The notes: generated by a model from the letters alone, not told the origin. Shown: positions 1-11,165, numbered from the stretch's first letter. The stretch: DNA of 64,000 nucleotides from Dryas octopetala (GCA_963921425.1 OY992832.1:21922835-21986834), one strand, 5' to 3'. Program-made: numbers and translations.

Positions 1-1094
1 ATTGAGTACTTTGATTAGAATCCGAATTCGGAAATTGTTGCAACATATTCAAACTTTTGAATGAAGTTATGAATTAATTGAGGCTCCTGAAGAGCTCATA
101 AGATTATTGAATGCTTGAATATTGGATTTGATATAAATGACCTTGGGAAATGAAAATAGTGTCTTGAGCTGTAGATCGAGTACAGTACTAGTGAAATTCT
201 TATGCCCAATGGTTATTTGGTCTATTGGCATTAAGATTGATTACTTGCTTCCTAAAGAAGATGAAAGAAAGATCTTTGGTCCAGAAGCACCATATCTTAA
301 TGTGCCTTATTTAACTTAGCACAATGCAATAAACCGAATATAGCATTGGTGATTGTGTCATGTAATTTTTCCAATACTCAAAGTATTTTCATAATAATTC
401 ATCTCTTTTTAGAGAGAATTGCTTCTAACCAGTTTATTTAGTGGATTTATATTTATTAGTATTGCTCTAACCTCAACAGGATTTCAACAAGTGATGACAA
501 GCATGTATCCCCTAAAAGTATGGAAGTCATGTTGATACAAGCATTGCCAAACTACACTTTCTAGAAGATGGCATATGCGATATCATCATTTGATGGATTA
601 TTGAGCCAGTTAAATTAAATCTTGTTGTTATCAGGGGAAGCATTCAACCATTTTGCGTGTTGTACTCTTTTTCCTTCGACTAGGTTTTTTGTCCCACCGG
701 GTTTTTCGTAGCAAGGTTTTAATGAGGCAAACGCATTCAACATTGTATCAATAATATTGCAAAAGCTGCACTCTTTTTCCTTCGCTTTGAGTTTGTCCCA
801 TTGGGTTTTTCAAGCAAGGTTTTAACGAGGCAACCTTCACTGATTGGAGAAATATATCAACATCAGGGGGAGCGTGTCATCAAACATTGTACTCTTTTTC
901 CTTCTTCCAAGGTTTTTGTCCCATTGGGTTTTCCTGGCAAGGTTTTAATGACGCAGTGTCGCGCGCCCATCATAGCTATCAGGAACACATGAAGATTGTA
1001 CTCTTTTCCTTAGCTAGTCTTTTGCCCATAGGGTTTTGGCTAGTAAGGTTTTTAATGAGGCAATTGTCATATTCAATGGACATCCAACGGGGAG
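1..1094 (+). pseudogene. Decayed 3' end of an older Copia element (pol remnant plus 3' non-coding modules)
   Basis: This stretch matches 6162-7227 over most of its length, so it is the 3' internal part of a second copy of the element that lies downstream. Translated with stops and frame changes, about 115-330 resembles the Copia reverse transcriptase tail around the 'DLGK..CLxLQIEYS' segment and the following 'GPEAPYL' segment. Later bases resemble the RNase H end only weakly. Frameshifts and stops occur throughout, so no protein is made. It runs into a polypurine tract (about 1088-1094) and then the LTR at 1095. The 5' part of this copy lies outside the window. The Copia assignment rests on these motifs and on the LTR and PBS layout of the sister copy. 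Confidence 0.75.
655..1065 (+). repeat. Four tandem 3' non-coding modules of the older Copia copy
   Basis: Four units each begin near 'TGTACTCTTTTTCCTTCG' or a variant, pass through 'GTCCCA.TGGGTTTT' and end with 'AAGGTTTTAA.GAGGCA'. They lie at about 660-740, 770-830, 887-955 and 990-1065. Modules of this kind sit between the RNase H coding end and the polypurine tract in many plant Copia elements. Here they are repeated four times with diverged spacers. Confidence 0.7.
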
Positions 1095-1331
1095 TGTTGT
1101 AAATATTATTAATTATGTGGTTGTCCATTATCATGTTCAATATTTATCTTCTGTATTATCTACAGCAATTGTATAGATAATTAAAAGGAGTCCAATTCAT
1201 TGTAAAATAGGAGACCTATCCCAGGTCATCCAAGAGCCTATAAATAGAGGCCTTATGTGAATGAGAAACATATTCTGATTCCTCCCCAATTATCTCTTAT
1301 GTTCTCTCTACATTTCTCTTTATTTTATAAC
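1095..1331 (+). repeat. 3' LTR of the older Copia copy, split at its last base
   Basis: It begins TGTTGTAAAT after a purine run and ends TTTTATAAC. The closing A of the usual ATAACA end is found at 7480, beyond the nested element, so this LTR was cut one base before its end. It has the same TATA-like 'CCTATAAATAG' segment as the LTRs of the nested copy. Confidence 0.85.
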
Positions 1332-1596
1332 TGTTGTAAATATCATTAATTATGTGGTTGTCCATTATCATGTTTAATATTTATCTCCTGTATTATCTAG
1401 AATAATTGTATAGATAATTAAGAGGAGTCCAATTCATTGTAAAATTGGAGATCTTAAGGGTCTATCCCAAGTTATCCAAGAGCCTATAAATAGAGGCATT
1501 ATGTGAATGAGAAATATACTCTGATTCCTCTCTAATTCTCTCTTATGTTCTCTTTCTCTCTTATGTTCTTTCTACATTTTTCTTTATTTTATAACA
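1332..1596 (+). repeat. 5' LTR of the nested Copia element
   Basis: It is 265 bp, TG...CA, with a TATA-like box in 'CCTATAAATAGAGG' near 1487. Compared with the 3' LTR it has an extra 18 bp, a local duplication of the 'CTCTTATGTTC' segment near 1540-1570. Confidence 0.88.
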
Positions 1597-1610
1597 CGTT
1601 ATCAGCACGA
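1597..1610 (+). other. Primer-binding site (half-tRNA type)
   Basis: CGTTATCAGCACGA follows the LTR directly. It is not complementary to the usual 3' end of initiator tRNA-Met. From my memory of plant cytosolic tRNA-Ile(AAU), it is complementary to the anticodon arm (about positions 27-40). The only difference falls opposite position 34, which is inosine in the mature tRNA and pairs with C. The same site recurs at 59985. Confidence 0.7.
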
Positions 1611-2579
1611 TAGTCTCTTTTATGTTTTACTTTCTTATAAACTCTTCTAGATTTAAGAGTCATATAGTGCAACCTTGTTGTTTTGACCAATGCTCCTGAT
1701 CTTAGAGTTCTTCTATTTGGTTGTGTTTATTTTATACATGTGTTCAATTCATGTTGCAATATTTAAATTCAATTACTCAAAACCACGATGATAAGCACAA
1801 CTTGAATGGTGTATAATACAACCATAAATTATCAATGTGCGATGTGGTTATCAAATTCATATTCTCTGATAAGGCATACTTGATTTTGATTCCGTCAATT
1901 TTATATTATGGGTTTTCTACCTTGAATTTCATAATACAAATCCGCTAGGATATTGGCATATGGCTATTCTTTTATATGCTTACGCATGGTTCTTTCATCT
2001 GGTTGTTTAAATATGAATTTAGTTCAACTACATTTTGGGTCTGACTTCATGATTGTTTATTGCATACTACTAGCTAGTCTATGTTATGATATTTATGATG
2101 GTATTAATGATTAGCTTTGGGACATGACAAATTGGATGAGATTTTGAGACTATTGTCAATACCCAAAGCTAGATTTATTTTTATTCAATTTTATATATGT
2201 ATCGATTGATGCTTATTTACCTAAATACTATTTTCGCTGATTGCACCCATGGTAGTTTATATATATGGCTAATCTTATTATCTTACTAATCACCATATAC
2301 TGCCAAGTCTGATGGGTTTTCATTTATGTTGTGGAAATCAATTTTGATCCTGGAGGCTTATTCTTTTCTATGCCGCATGTTGATATTTTATTATTCCTTT
2401 ATGTATATGTATATATATTGATATAAAAGATCCCATCTCTATTATAATCGTAGAATATATAGATCCGAGTCTATCTATATTACTGATATCAATATATGAT
2501 TAGTATCTAGTCTTGTCTTATCAATTCTATTATGTTTAATTAATATTTTGTAATGAGATCGGAATGTTGTTTGATATTT
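1611..2579 (+). other. AT-rich leader of the nested Copia element, no coding
   Basis: This stretch lies between the primer-binding site and the hairpin-rich region. I see no open frame of note and no domain match. It is AT-rich with scattered ATATAT runs (for example near 2405-2420). Confidence 0.6.
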
Positions 2580-5115
2580 AAATTAAATCGATTAAGGGTC
2601 TGAAGATCCTTAATTCTGCAAAAATCAATTGAGAGCTTGAAGTTTCTTAATTTATATAGAAGTAAATGAGGGCCCGAAGTTCCTCAATTAAGTTCTTCAA
2701 TTGTTATAAATAAGATAAGGGCCCGAAGTTCCTTATTACTTATCATACAAGGATCCGAAGTTCCTTAACCCATACAAGGACTTGAAGTTCCTTCATACAT
2801 ACAAGGGTATTAAGTTTCCAATACCTATGTGAGAAACAAAGTTCTAATGGGGACCAAAATTCTGAACTCATAGTTTCGGATATATCAAAATAGATGAACC
2901 TACAGTTTATGTATCATAATATTATGAACCAGAAGTTTCATAATTGATTATAATATAATTTTCTTATGCAATTTTAATGTTAGTTATATTTTAATTATGT
3001 TTATATTTCACTACCCGTTCTATATTTATTTATTCATACATAAATGAGATAAGGGTCTGAAGTTCCTTATTCTCAAAATTATAAAGACTTGAAGTTCTTT
3101 GACCTTAATTATTATAAAGGTCTGAAGTTCCTTATCATATGATCCAATCGAAACCTGAAGTTTCATGATGATTGGTCAATATTGGAACCATATGCACTGA
3201 AGTACACGTTCGATGATAGTGCAAATACTACATATTTGATCATTGATGTCTTGATATTGCTATACGCTCGTTTTTGCTTTATATATGATATACACAATGA
3301 TTATCATATATTATATTAGGAACTGAAGCTCCTTGATTTTGATTAATCATACAATTATACGAAGATCTGAAGTTCTTCCATTTTTATGAGGACCCTAAGT
3401 TCTTTGGTTCTTATCATGTGATCGAATCATAATCTTGAAGTGTCTTATTTTTTATTATATATAATAAAGACTCAAAGTTATTCAATCTTTATCCAATCGT
3501 GTAACTAAATGAGAACCTGAAGTTTCTCAATCTCTATATACAAATCATGACCCGAAGTTTGTTGATTCATTTTATTGGAACTAGAAGTTTCCATAGTCTA
3601 TTTTAATGCAATGTTTTACAATTTCTACTTTAATTTAATCGCTCTGTTTATTTCCTTGTTTTACTTCTTAGCAATGCATTATTTTTATATGGACCTGTAG
3701 TCCTAAACATCGAACTTGAAGCTTCGAGTATAGATATCATTTTGAACTTGAAATTCTAATTAATGCAGCTCAACCTTGAAGTTTTGAGCAATTTATTTTG
3801 GCCTGAAGTTCAAAATATATGAATCTTGTTAAGAACTAAAAGTTCTAACATAGTACAAACATTAGGAAAATAAAGACTTGAAGTCTAAATATGAACATGA
3901 AGTTCAAAGCTCGAACATTTTTGACTCGGAAGTTTTAAATTAAATTTAAGTCTATATTTTGAATCTAGAACTTGAAGTTTCAGAAATTTGTTAATGTGAC
4001 ATGATGTTCATGTTATGACTCTTGATGAGCAAATATTTAGAACCCGAAGTTCTAACCCACTCCAAATTTGAGGTTTTGGGAATACATGAGAACATACTAT
4101 TTGTATTTAATTTGCCAATATTGATTGAACCAGAAGTTCAAATCTATAAATTTAGATATTGTACATTGGTAATTAATTCTTTTCATTATGTCCACTAGTT
4201 GGCTATATCATTTTCTTTATATAGAACCTGAAGTTCTAAATATTTGATTTATACTGTATTTATACCTCCTATCACGGAATGGAGAGATCAAACTTATAAA
4301 GAAATTGATATTCTAACGTATACAACGTGAAGTTCCTTATTCCTTAGTTTTACTCAAAACCTGAAACATTTGAAGTTCATGAAAAATAAGATCAGAACAT
4401 GTAGTTCTACATTAAATAGTCAAATAAGAACCTTAAGTTCTTTGATTTTTTGTTTCTATATCAGAAGTGAATGAAAATTGAAGATGCTATAGAACTTAAT
4501 GTTCTTATGATTGATTAATTTGTAGTTCAATGTGCATTACTTAATCAAGTCAGAACCTGAAGTTCCTTGATCTTCATGTGCTATGTTATAGAATCAAATT
4601 GAACCAGAAGTTTTTTGATCTATCATTCCATGATTTAGAACTCAAATTTTTCATAACTCCATAATTTTTCTTATGAACCTGAAGTTCTTGATTAAGTTTA
4701 GATTAAGCAGAAAACATTTATTCATATAAGATTGTAGTTCTATACTTTAACAAGATTTAAGAACCTGAAGTCCTGCTTATATTTTGTATGTAAATTTGAA
4801 GTTTCATGGCTTTTAATGAACTTGAAAGTTTCATAGCTTCAATTTAGAATATATTGGCATATATGTTCATAGTTGTTCATAGTTAATTTATTGATTCTTA
4901 TTATAACTTAAAGTTAGATGCTGAAGAATTATTTGAAACCAGAAGTTTCATATACCTACATATGCATTGCAAACCTGATTATGTTTCGTATTTATATAAC
5001 CTGAAGTTATATAAGCAATTGAGTTTGTATAACCACTCACTCTATTGATTTTTATATATGCACTTATGAAAATTTTCCCGCCGTTAGGGGGAGAAATGAC
5101 CGTTCCTGAAGAACG
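2580..5115 (+). repeat. Dispersed array of minihairpins with CTGAA-type loops
   Basis: Short inverted repeats of 4-10 bp surround a five-base loop, most often CTGAA, TTGAA, CCGAA or CAGAA. Examples are GAAC-CTGAA-GTTC (about 4224, 4555, 4675), GAAAC-CTGAA-GTTTC (about 3150), TATAAC-CTGAA-GTTATA (about 4998) and CCGTTC-CTGAA-GAACGG (about 5102). The stems differ from unit to unit but stay self-complementary, while the loop is kept. I count roughly 40 units by eye in 2.5 kb, spaced about 30-90 bases, with no coding frame between them. Similar units occur in the leader of the Copia element at 61210-61400. Confidence 0.75.
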
Positions 5116-6500
5116 GCGTGAAATAGCATAATATACATATACTAGTCTTTTTCATACCATTCAATACAAGAATGAGATATGAATGATAATATAAATCTAG
5201 TGAAATGCATTTATTTGAAAGCTAGATGCATATATATACAACGAAACTGCAAAGTCACATATGGAAGTTTTATATATGTCAACATGGATTGATGTCCTAA
5301 CATGATAGTCCATTAATTTGGCAGAAAATGGTTTATTGCATGCCTGAAGCGTGACAAATCTATATGTTCCAAAGTTTAGCTCCTTAGAAGTGGAGAATAT
5401 ATGAAATGGTCCACATAAACCCAATTAATTAAATTTAAATGTCCACATTCTGTACACAAATCATCATAGAAGAGATGATAGTCCCTGAAGAGAATATAAA
5501 AGCTCCTGAAGAGGCATGTGTACCGATTACAAAGATATATATTTATATCTAAAGCATGCAAATGAGAATTGTGAGATCGTTGATATATTGATGATGTGTT
5601 TTGTCTATGGTAGCTACTAAAAATCATCATGGGCTATAATAATGTGGAACCACGTTTACTATAAATGTCGACAAAATCAAATGATTGGCCAAACTGGAAA
5701 GAGACAATTCCAGTAGAATTGAACATCATTATAAACGTGGAATAATGAGAACCTATATTTCATACACCAAAGATGTTAACCCTGAAGGTTATAGAGTGTT
5801 TGAAATAAAGTGAATGAAATCACTATTTATAATGGCACAAGGTTTCTCTAAAGAAACATGAGATTGTGGTTATATATTCTCCTGTTATAGATGCAACCGC
5901 ATTTTAACAAATTTGGTAAATTTAATGTGTTCATTGCATATGGAGAAAACTTTTAAGGATTATGAAATGCCTGAAGCATATCGCCAGAAGCGATTTCCTA
6001 CAAGATATAAGACAAATTACTAAGTCAAATCCCAAATTGAAAGTGCCATAAAATATTATGTACGTGCTTGAAGCAAATCCTTGAAGGATTGAAAGAGCTT
6101 GAAGCTCAAAGTATGTACTTAATCTTAACGTTATGAATATGGTCAAAATTGCCTTTGCCTTATTGAGTACTTTGATTAGAACCCGAATTCGGAAATTGTT
6201 GCAACATTTTCAAACTTTTGAATGAAGTTATGAATTAATTGAGGCTCCTGAAGAGCTCATAAGATTATTGAATGCTTGAACATTGGATTTGATATTAATG
6301 ACCTTGGGCAATAAAAATAGTGTCTTGAGCTGCAGATCGAGTATAGTACTGATGAAATTCTTATACCCAACGGTTATTTGGTCTATTGGCATTAAGATTG
6401 ATTACTTGCTTTCTAAGGAGATGGAAGAAAGATCTTTGGTCCAGAAGCACAATATCTTAATGTGCCTTATTCAACTTAGCACAATGCAGTAGACCGAATA
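5041..6500 (+). pseudogene. Decayed pol remnant of the nested Copia element (integrase end to reverse transcriptase)
   Basis: A short in-frame stretch near 5065-5125 reads FPPLGGE followed by PEERREIA, like the linker between Copia integrase and reverse transcriptase. Further on, shifted frames give WP.W.ETIPVE near 5680, 'HTPKDVNP.GYR' near 5764, MPEAYRQK near 5967 and the DLGK segment near 6300. These occur in the order expected for a Copia polymerase, with large deletions, stops and frame changes between them. The YVDD-type catalytic segment is not found. The equivalent decayed sequence is also in the older copy at 1-600. No product is expected. Confidence 0.7.
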
Positions 6501-6784
6501 TAGCATTGATGATTGTGTCATGTAATTTTTTCCAATATTTTCATAATAATTCGTCTCTTTTTATTTAGTGGAATTATATTTTGTTAGTATTGCTCTAATC
6601 TCAACAAGATTTCAACATATGATGACAAGCATATATCCCCTGATAGTATGGATTGGAAGCCATGTTCATACAAGCATTGTCAAACTCCACTCTCTAGAAG
6701 ATGGGATGTGAGATATCATTATTTGCTGGATTATAGAACCAGTCAAATTAAAGTTTTTTGTTATCAGGGAGAGTATCCAACCAT

Positions 6785-7200
6785 TTTGCGTGTTGTACTT
6801 TTTTCCCTTCGACTAGGTTTTTGTCCCACTGGGTTTTTTCTAGCAAGGTTTTAATGAGGCAAACGCATTCAACATTGTATCAGTAATATTGCAAAAGTTG
6901 CACTCTTTTTCCTTCGCTTTGATTTTGTGCCATTTGGGTTTTTCAAGCAAGGTTTTAACGAGACAACATTCACTGATTGCAGAAATATATCAACATCAGG
7001 GGGAGCGTGCCATCAAACATTGTACTATTTTTCCTTCGTCCAAGGTTTTTGTCCCATTGGATTTTCCTGGCAAGGTTTTAATGAGATAGTGTCGTGCGCC
7101 CATCATATCTATCAGAAACACATGAAGATTGCACTCTTTTCCTTAGCTAGTCTTTTTCTCATAGGGTTTTGGCTAGTAAGGTTTTTATTGAGGCAATTGT
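6785..7200 (+). repeat. Four tandem 3' non-coding modules of the nested Copia element
   Basis: Modules homologous to those at 655-1065 lie at about 6794-6862, 6898-6965, 7018-7085 and 7130-7195. Each ends with a variant of AAGGTTTTAATGAGGCA. The same four-unit layout in both copies shows that the array existed before the copies separated. Confidence 0.7.
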
Positions 7201-7227
7201 CATAGTCAATGGTCATCCAAGGGGGAG

Positions 7228-7474
7228 TGTTGTAAATATCATTAATTATGTGATTGTCCATTATCATGTTTAATATTTGTCTCCTGTATTATCTAGAATA
7301 ATTGTATAGATAATTAAGAGGAGTCTAATTCATTGTAAAATTGGAGATCTTAAGGGTCTATCCCAAGTCATCCAAGAGCCTATAAATAGAGGCATTATGT
7401 GAATGAGAAATATACTCTGATTCCTCTCCAATTCTCTCTTATGTTCTTTCTACATTTTTCTTTATTTTATAACA
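7228..7474 (+). repeat. 3' LTR of the nested Copia element
   Basis: It is 247 bp, TGTTGT...ATAACA, preceded by the purine run GGGGGAG (7221-7227) and followed by the ATAAC target duplication and the last A of the older LTR (7480). Confidence 0.88.
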
Positions 7475-7675
7475 ATAACAAATATATATATGTGTATATT
7501 GTGTGGTTTTGAGTAGGGATCTATTTCTTTTTTTGTTAAGCTTTTAAAAAAAAAAAATCCTTTATACGGTTTTTTAGATAGTGTCATCCTTACAAAAGTT
7601 TATTTTTTCATTTAAACATATTTTGACTTGTGATTTTGGTCCCTTGACTGTACGCCACCTCAGCATATACTTATT

Positions 7676-10600
7676 CAAATCTTGTTGAGACTAAAGGCCC
7701 CATTATTTTATCTGACTTCTCTTTCTACTTTTGTGAAGGAATGTTTTTAAGAACTTTGCGTATCACCCTCTTCTTCTTTCACCCAATGAGAGGTGTTATT
7801 TCATCTGCCATGGTCTAAGTGAATTTGACTACTCACCTGATAGAGCATCTTGAAAAGTTGATTTTGCCTCTATAAGAACCGATGTGATTGGAAATATTAT
7901 AAGTCAATCACACGGTGTACGCATGGACGGTGTTATTCGAGTTTTTGAGGAAAGAGAATATGGAGAGTATGAAAATCATGCATTTAGCGCTCTTCAATAT
8001 GTGAGAAATGTGATTGTTCACATCAATGAAAACCTACCACCCAGATTCGTATGCATCACTCTAATTGTTTTTTGTAAGCTTTTTGATATAGGATATTATA
8101 TAATTTGTATTCATGATTTAATTATTGCAGACACTGAGACTGGCGCAATAATTAAATCATGATTTAATTATATAAGTCAATCACATGGTGTACGCATGGA
8201 CGGTGTTATTCGAGTTTTTGAGGAAAGAAAATATGGAGAGTATGAAAATCATGCATTTAGCGCTCTTCAATATGTGAGAAATGTGATTGTTCACATCAAT
8301 GAAAACCTACCATCCAGATTCGTATGCATCACTCTAATTTTTTTTTGTAAGCTTTTTGATATAGGATAATATATAATTTGTATTCATGATTTAATTATTG
8401 CAGACACTGAGACTAGCGCAATAATTAAATCATGATTCATGATTTGTATTCATGATTTAATTATATAAGTCAATCACACGGTGTACGCATGGACGGTGTT
8501 ATTCGAGTTTTTGAGGAAAGAGAATATGGAGAGTATGAAAATCATGCATTTAGCGCTCTTCAATATGTGAAAAATGTGATTGTTCACATCAATGAAAACC
8601 TACCATCCAGATTCGTATGCATCACTCTAATTTTTTTTTTAAGATTTTTGATATAGGATATTATATAATTTGTATTCATGATTTAATTATTGCAGACACT
8701 GAGACTGGCGCAATAATTAAATCATGATTCATGATTTGTATTCATGATATAATTATATAAGTCAATCACACGGTGTACGCATGGATGGTGTTATTCGAGT
8801 TTTTGAGGAAAGAGAATATGGAGAGTATGAAAATCATGCATTTAGCGCTCTTCAATATGTGAGAAATGTGATTGTTCACATCAATGAAAACCTACCATCC
8901 AGATTCGTATGCATCACTTTAATTTTTTTTTGTAAGCTTTTCGATATAGGATATTATATAATTTGTATTCATGATTTAATTATTGCAGACACTGAGACTG
9001 GCGCAATAATTAAATCATGATTCATAATTCAAATCTTGTTGAGACTAAAAGCCCCATTATTTTATCTGACTTCTCTTTCTACTTTTGTGAAGGAATGCTT
9101 TTAAGAACTTCGCTTATCACCCTCATCTTCTCTCACCGAATGAGAGGTGTTATTTCATCTGCCATGGTCTAAGTGAATTTGACTACTCACCTGATAGAGC
9201 ATCTTGGAAAGTTGATTTTGCCTCTATAAAAACCGTTGTGATTGGAAAATTTATAAGTCAATCACACGGTGTACGCATGGACGGTGTTATTCGAGTTTTT
9301 GAGGAAAGAGAATATGGAGAGTATGAAAATCATGCATTTAGCGCTCTTCAATATGTGAGAAATGTGATTGTTCACATCAATGAAAACCTACCATCCAGAT
9401 TCGTATGCATCACTCTAATTTTTTTTGTAATCTTTTTGTTATAGGATATTATATAATTTGTATTCATGATTTAATTATTGCAGACACTAAGACTGGCGCA
9501 ATAATTAAATCATGATTCATGATTTGTATTCATGATATAATTTTATAAGTCAATCACACGGTGTACGCATGGACGGTGTTATTCGAGTTTTTGAGGAATG
9601 AGAAAATGGAGAGTATGAAAATCATGCATTTAGCGCTCTTCAATATGTGAGAAATGTGATTGTTCACATCAATGAAAACCTACCATCGAGATTCGTATGC
9701 ATCACTCTAATTTTTTTTTGTAAGCTTTTCGATATAGGATATTATATAATTTATATTCATGATTTAATTATTGCAGACACTGAGACTGGCGCAATAATTA
9801 AATCATGATTCATGATTCAAATCTTGTTGAGACTAAAAGCCCCATTATTTTATTTGACTTCTCTTTCTACTTTTGTGAAGGAATGTTTTTAAGAACTTCG
9901 CTTATCACCCTCTTCTTCTCTCACCCAATGAGAGGTGTTATTTCATCTGCCATGGTCTAAGTGAATTTGACTACTCACCTGATAGAGCATCTTGGAAAGT
10001 TGATTTTGCCTCTATAAGAACCGTTGTGATTGGAAATATTATAAGTCAATCACACGGTGTACACATGGACGGTGTTATTCGAGTTTTTGAGGAAAGAGAA
10101 TATGGAGAGTATGAAAATCATGCATTTAGCGCTCTTCAATATGTGAGAAATGTGATTGTTCACATCAATGAAAACCTTCCATCCAGATTCGTATGCATCA
10201 CTCTAATTTTTTTTTTTGTAAGCTTTTTAATATAGGATATTATATAATTTGTATTCATGATTTAATTATTGCAGACACTTAGACAGGCGCAATAATTAAA
10301 TCATGATTCATGATTTGTATTCATGATATAATTATATAAGTCAATCACACGGTGTACGCATGGACGGTCTTATTCGGGTTTTTGAGGAAAGAGAATATGG
10401 AGAATATGAAAATCATGCATTTAGCGCTCTTCAATATGTGAGAAATGTGATTGTTCACATCAATGAAAACCTACCATCCAGATTCGTATGCATCACTTTA
10501 ATTTTTTTTTGTAAGCTTTTCGATATAGGATATTATATAATTTATATTCATGATTTAATTATTGCAGACACTGAGACTGGCGCAATAATTAAATCATGAT

Positions 10601-11165
10601 TCATGATTCAAATCTTGTTGAGACTAAATGCCCCATTATTTTATCTGACTTCTCTTTCTACTTTTGTGAAGGAATGTTTTTAAGAACTTCTTTTTTCACC
10701 CTCTTCTTCTCTCACCCAATGAGAGGTGTTATTTCATCTGCCATGGTCTAAGTGAATTTGACTACTCACCTGATAGAGCATCTTGGAAAGTTGATTTTGC
10801 CTCTATAAGAACCGTTGTGATTGAAAATATTATAAGTCAATCACACTGTGTACGCATGGACGGTGTTATTCGAGTTTTTGAGGAAAGAGAATATGGAGAG
10901 TATGAAAATCATGCATTTAGCGCACTTCAATATGTGAGAAATGTGATTGTTCACATCAATGAAAACCTACCATCCAGATTCGTATGCATCACTCTAATTT
11001 TTTTTTGTAAGCTTTTTGATATTGGATATTATATAATTTGTATTCATGATTTAATTATTGCAGACACTGAGACTGGCACAAGTGGATAGGTTAGTAACTC
11101 AACTGTTCCCTAGATTGCTTGTGGATCTATATAATTTTTTGCTGGATAAGCGGATCAACTTGAAT
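7676..11165 (+). repeat. Higher-order tandem array of a gene fragment (9 main-exon copies, 4 upstream-exon copies)
   Basis: Unit B (about 290 bp, starting 'AAGTCAATCACACGGTG') occurs nine times, near 7899, 8171, 8464, 8757, 9252, 9544, 10040, 10335 and 10831. Unit A, the adjoining upstream coding part (starting 'CAAATCTTGTTGAGAC'), occurs near 7676, 9028, 9815 and 10607. The order is A-B-B-B-B, A-B-B, A-B-B, A-B. Units are nearly identical, including the intron, so the array is recent. One unit (near 9597) has a stop where others read GAA AGA. Only the last copy continues into the next exon at 11064. Confidence 0.9.
8111..8162. repeat. Perfect inverted repeat at the array junction (repeated in later units)
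   Basis: TCATGATTTAATTATTGC (8111-8128) and its reverse complement (8145-8162) are separated by 16 bases. The left arm is native intron end plus acceptor region. The right arm exists only at the junctions between units, not in the last copy at 11064. Equivalent hairpins follow the first, second, third and later units with small changes. Confidence 0.88.

Larger units (their letters stand above)
1332..7474 (+). mobile_element. Full-length non-autonomous Ty1/Copia-type LTR retrotransposon nested in a relative
   Basis: Two LTRs (1332-1596 and 7228-7474) begin TGTTGT, end AACA and bound a 5.6 kb interior. The insertion is flanked by ATAAC on both sides (1327-1331 and 7475-7479), a 5 bp target duplication. 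A primer-binding site follows the 5' LTR at 1597 and a G-rich polypurine tract ends at 7227. The interior carries a long AT-rich stretch with dense short hairpins (2580-5115) and a decayed pol remnant (about 5060-6500). The two LTRs differ by about five substitutions and one 18 bp indel, which is young compared with the state of the pol remnant. I infer that it moves with proteins supplied by intact relatives. Confidence 0.88.

Noticed and set aside
2580..5115. Riboswitch or bacterial-type regulatory array
   Set aside because: The hairpins are too short and too many, and they lie in a plant retrotransposon leader with no downstream gene.
7899..11100. CRISPR-like regular repeats
   Set aside because: Units of about 290 bp with an exon and intron in a plant genome; no short repeat/spacer layout and no cas genes.
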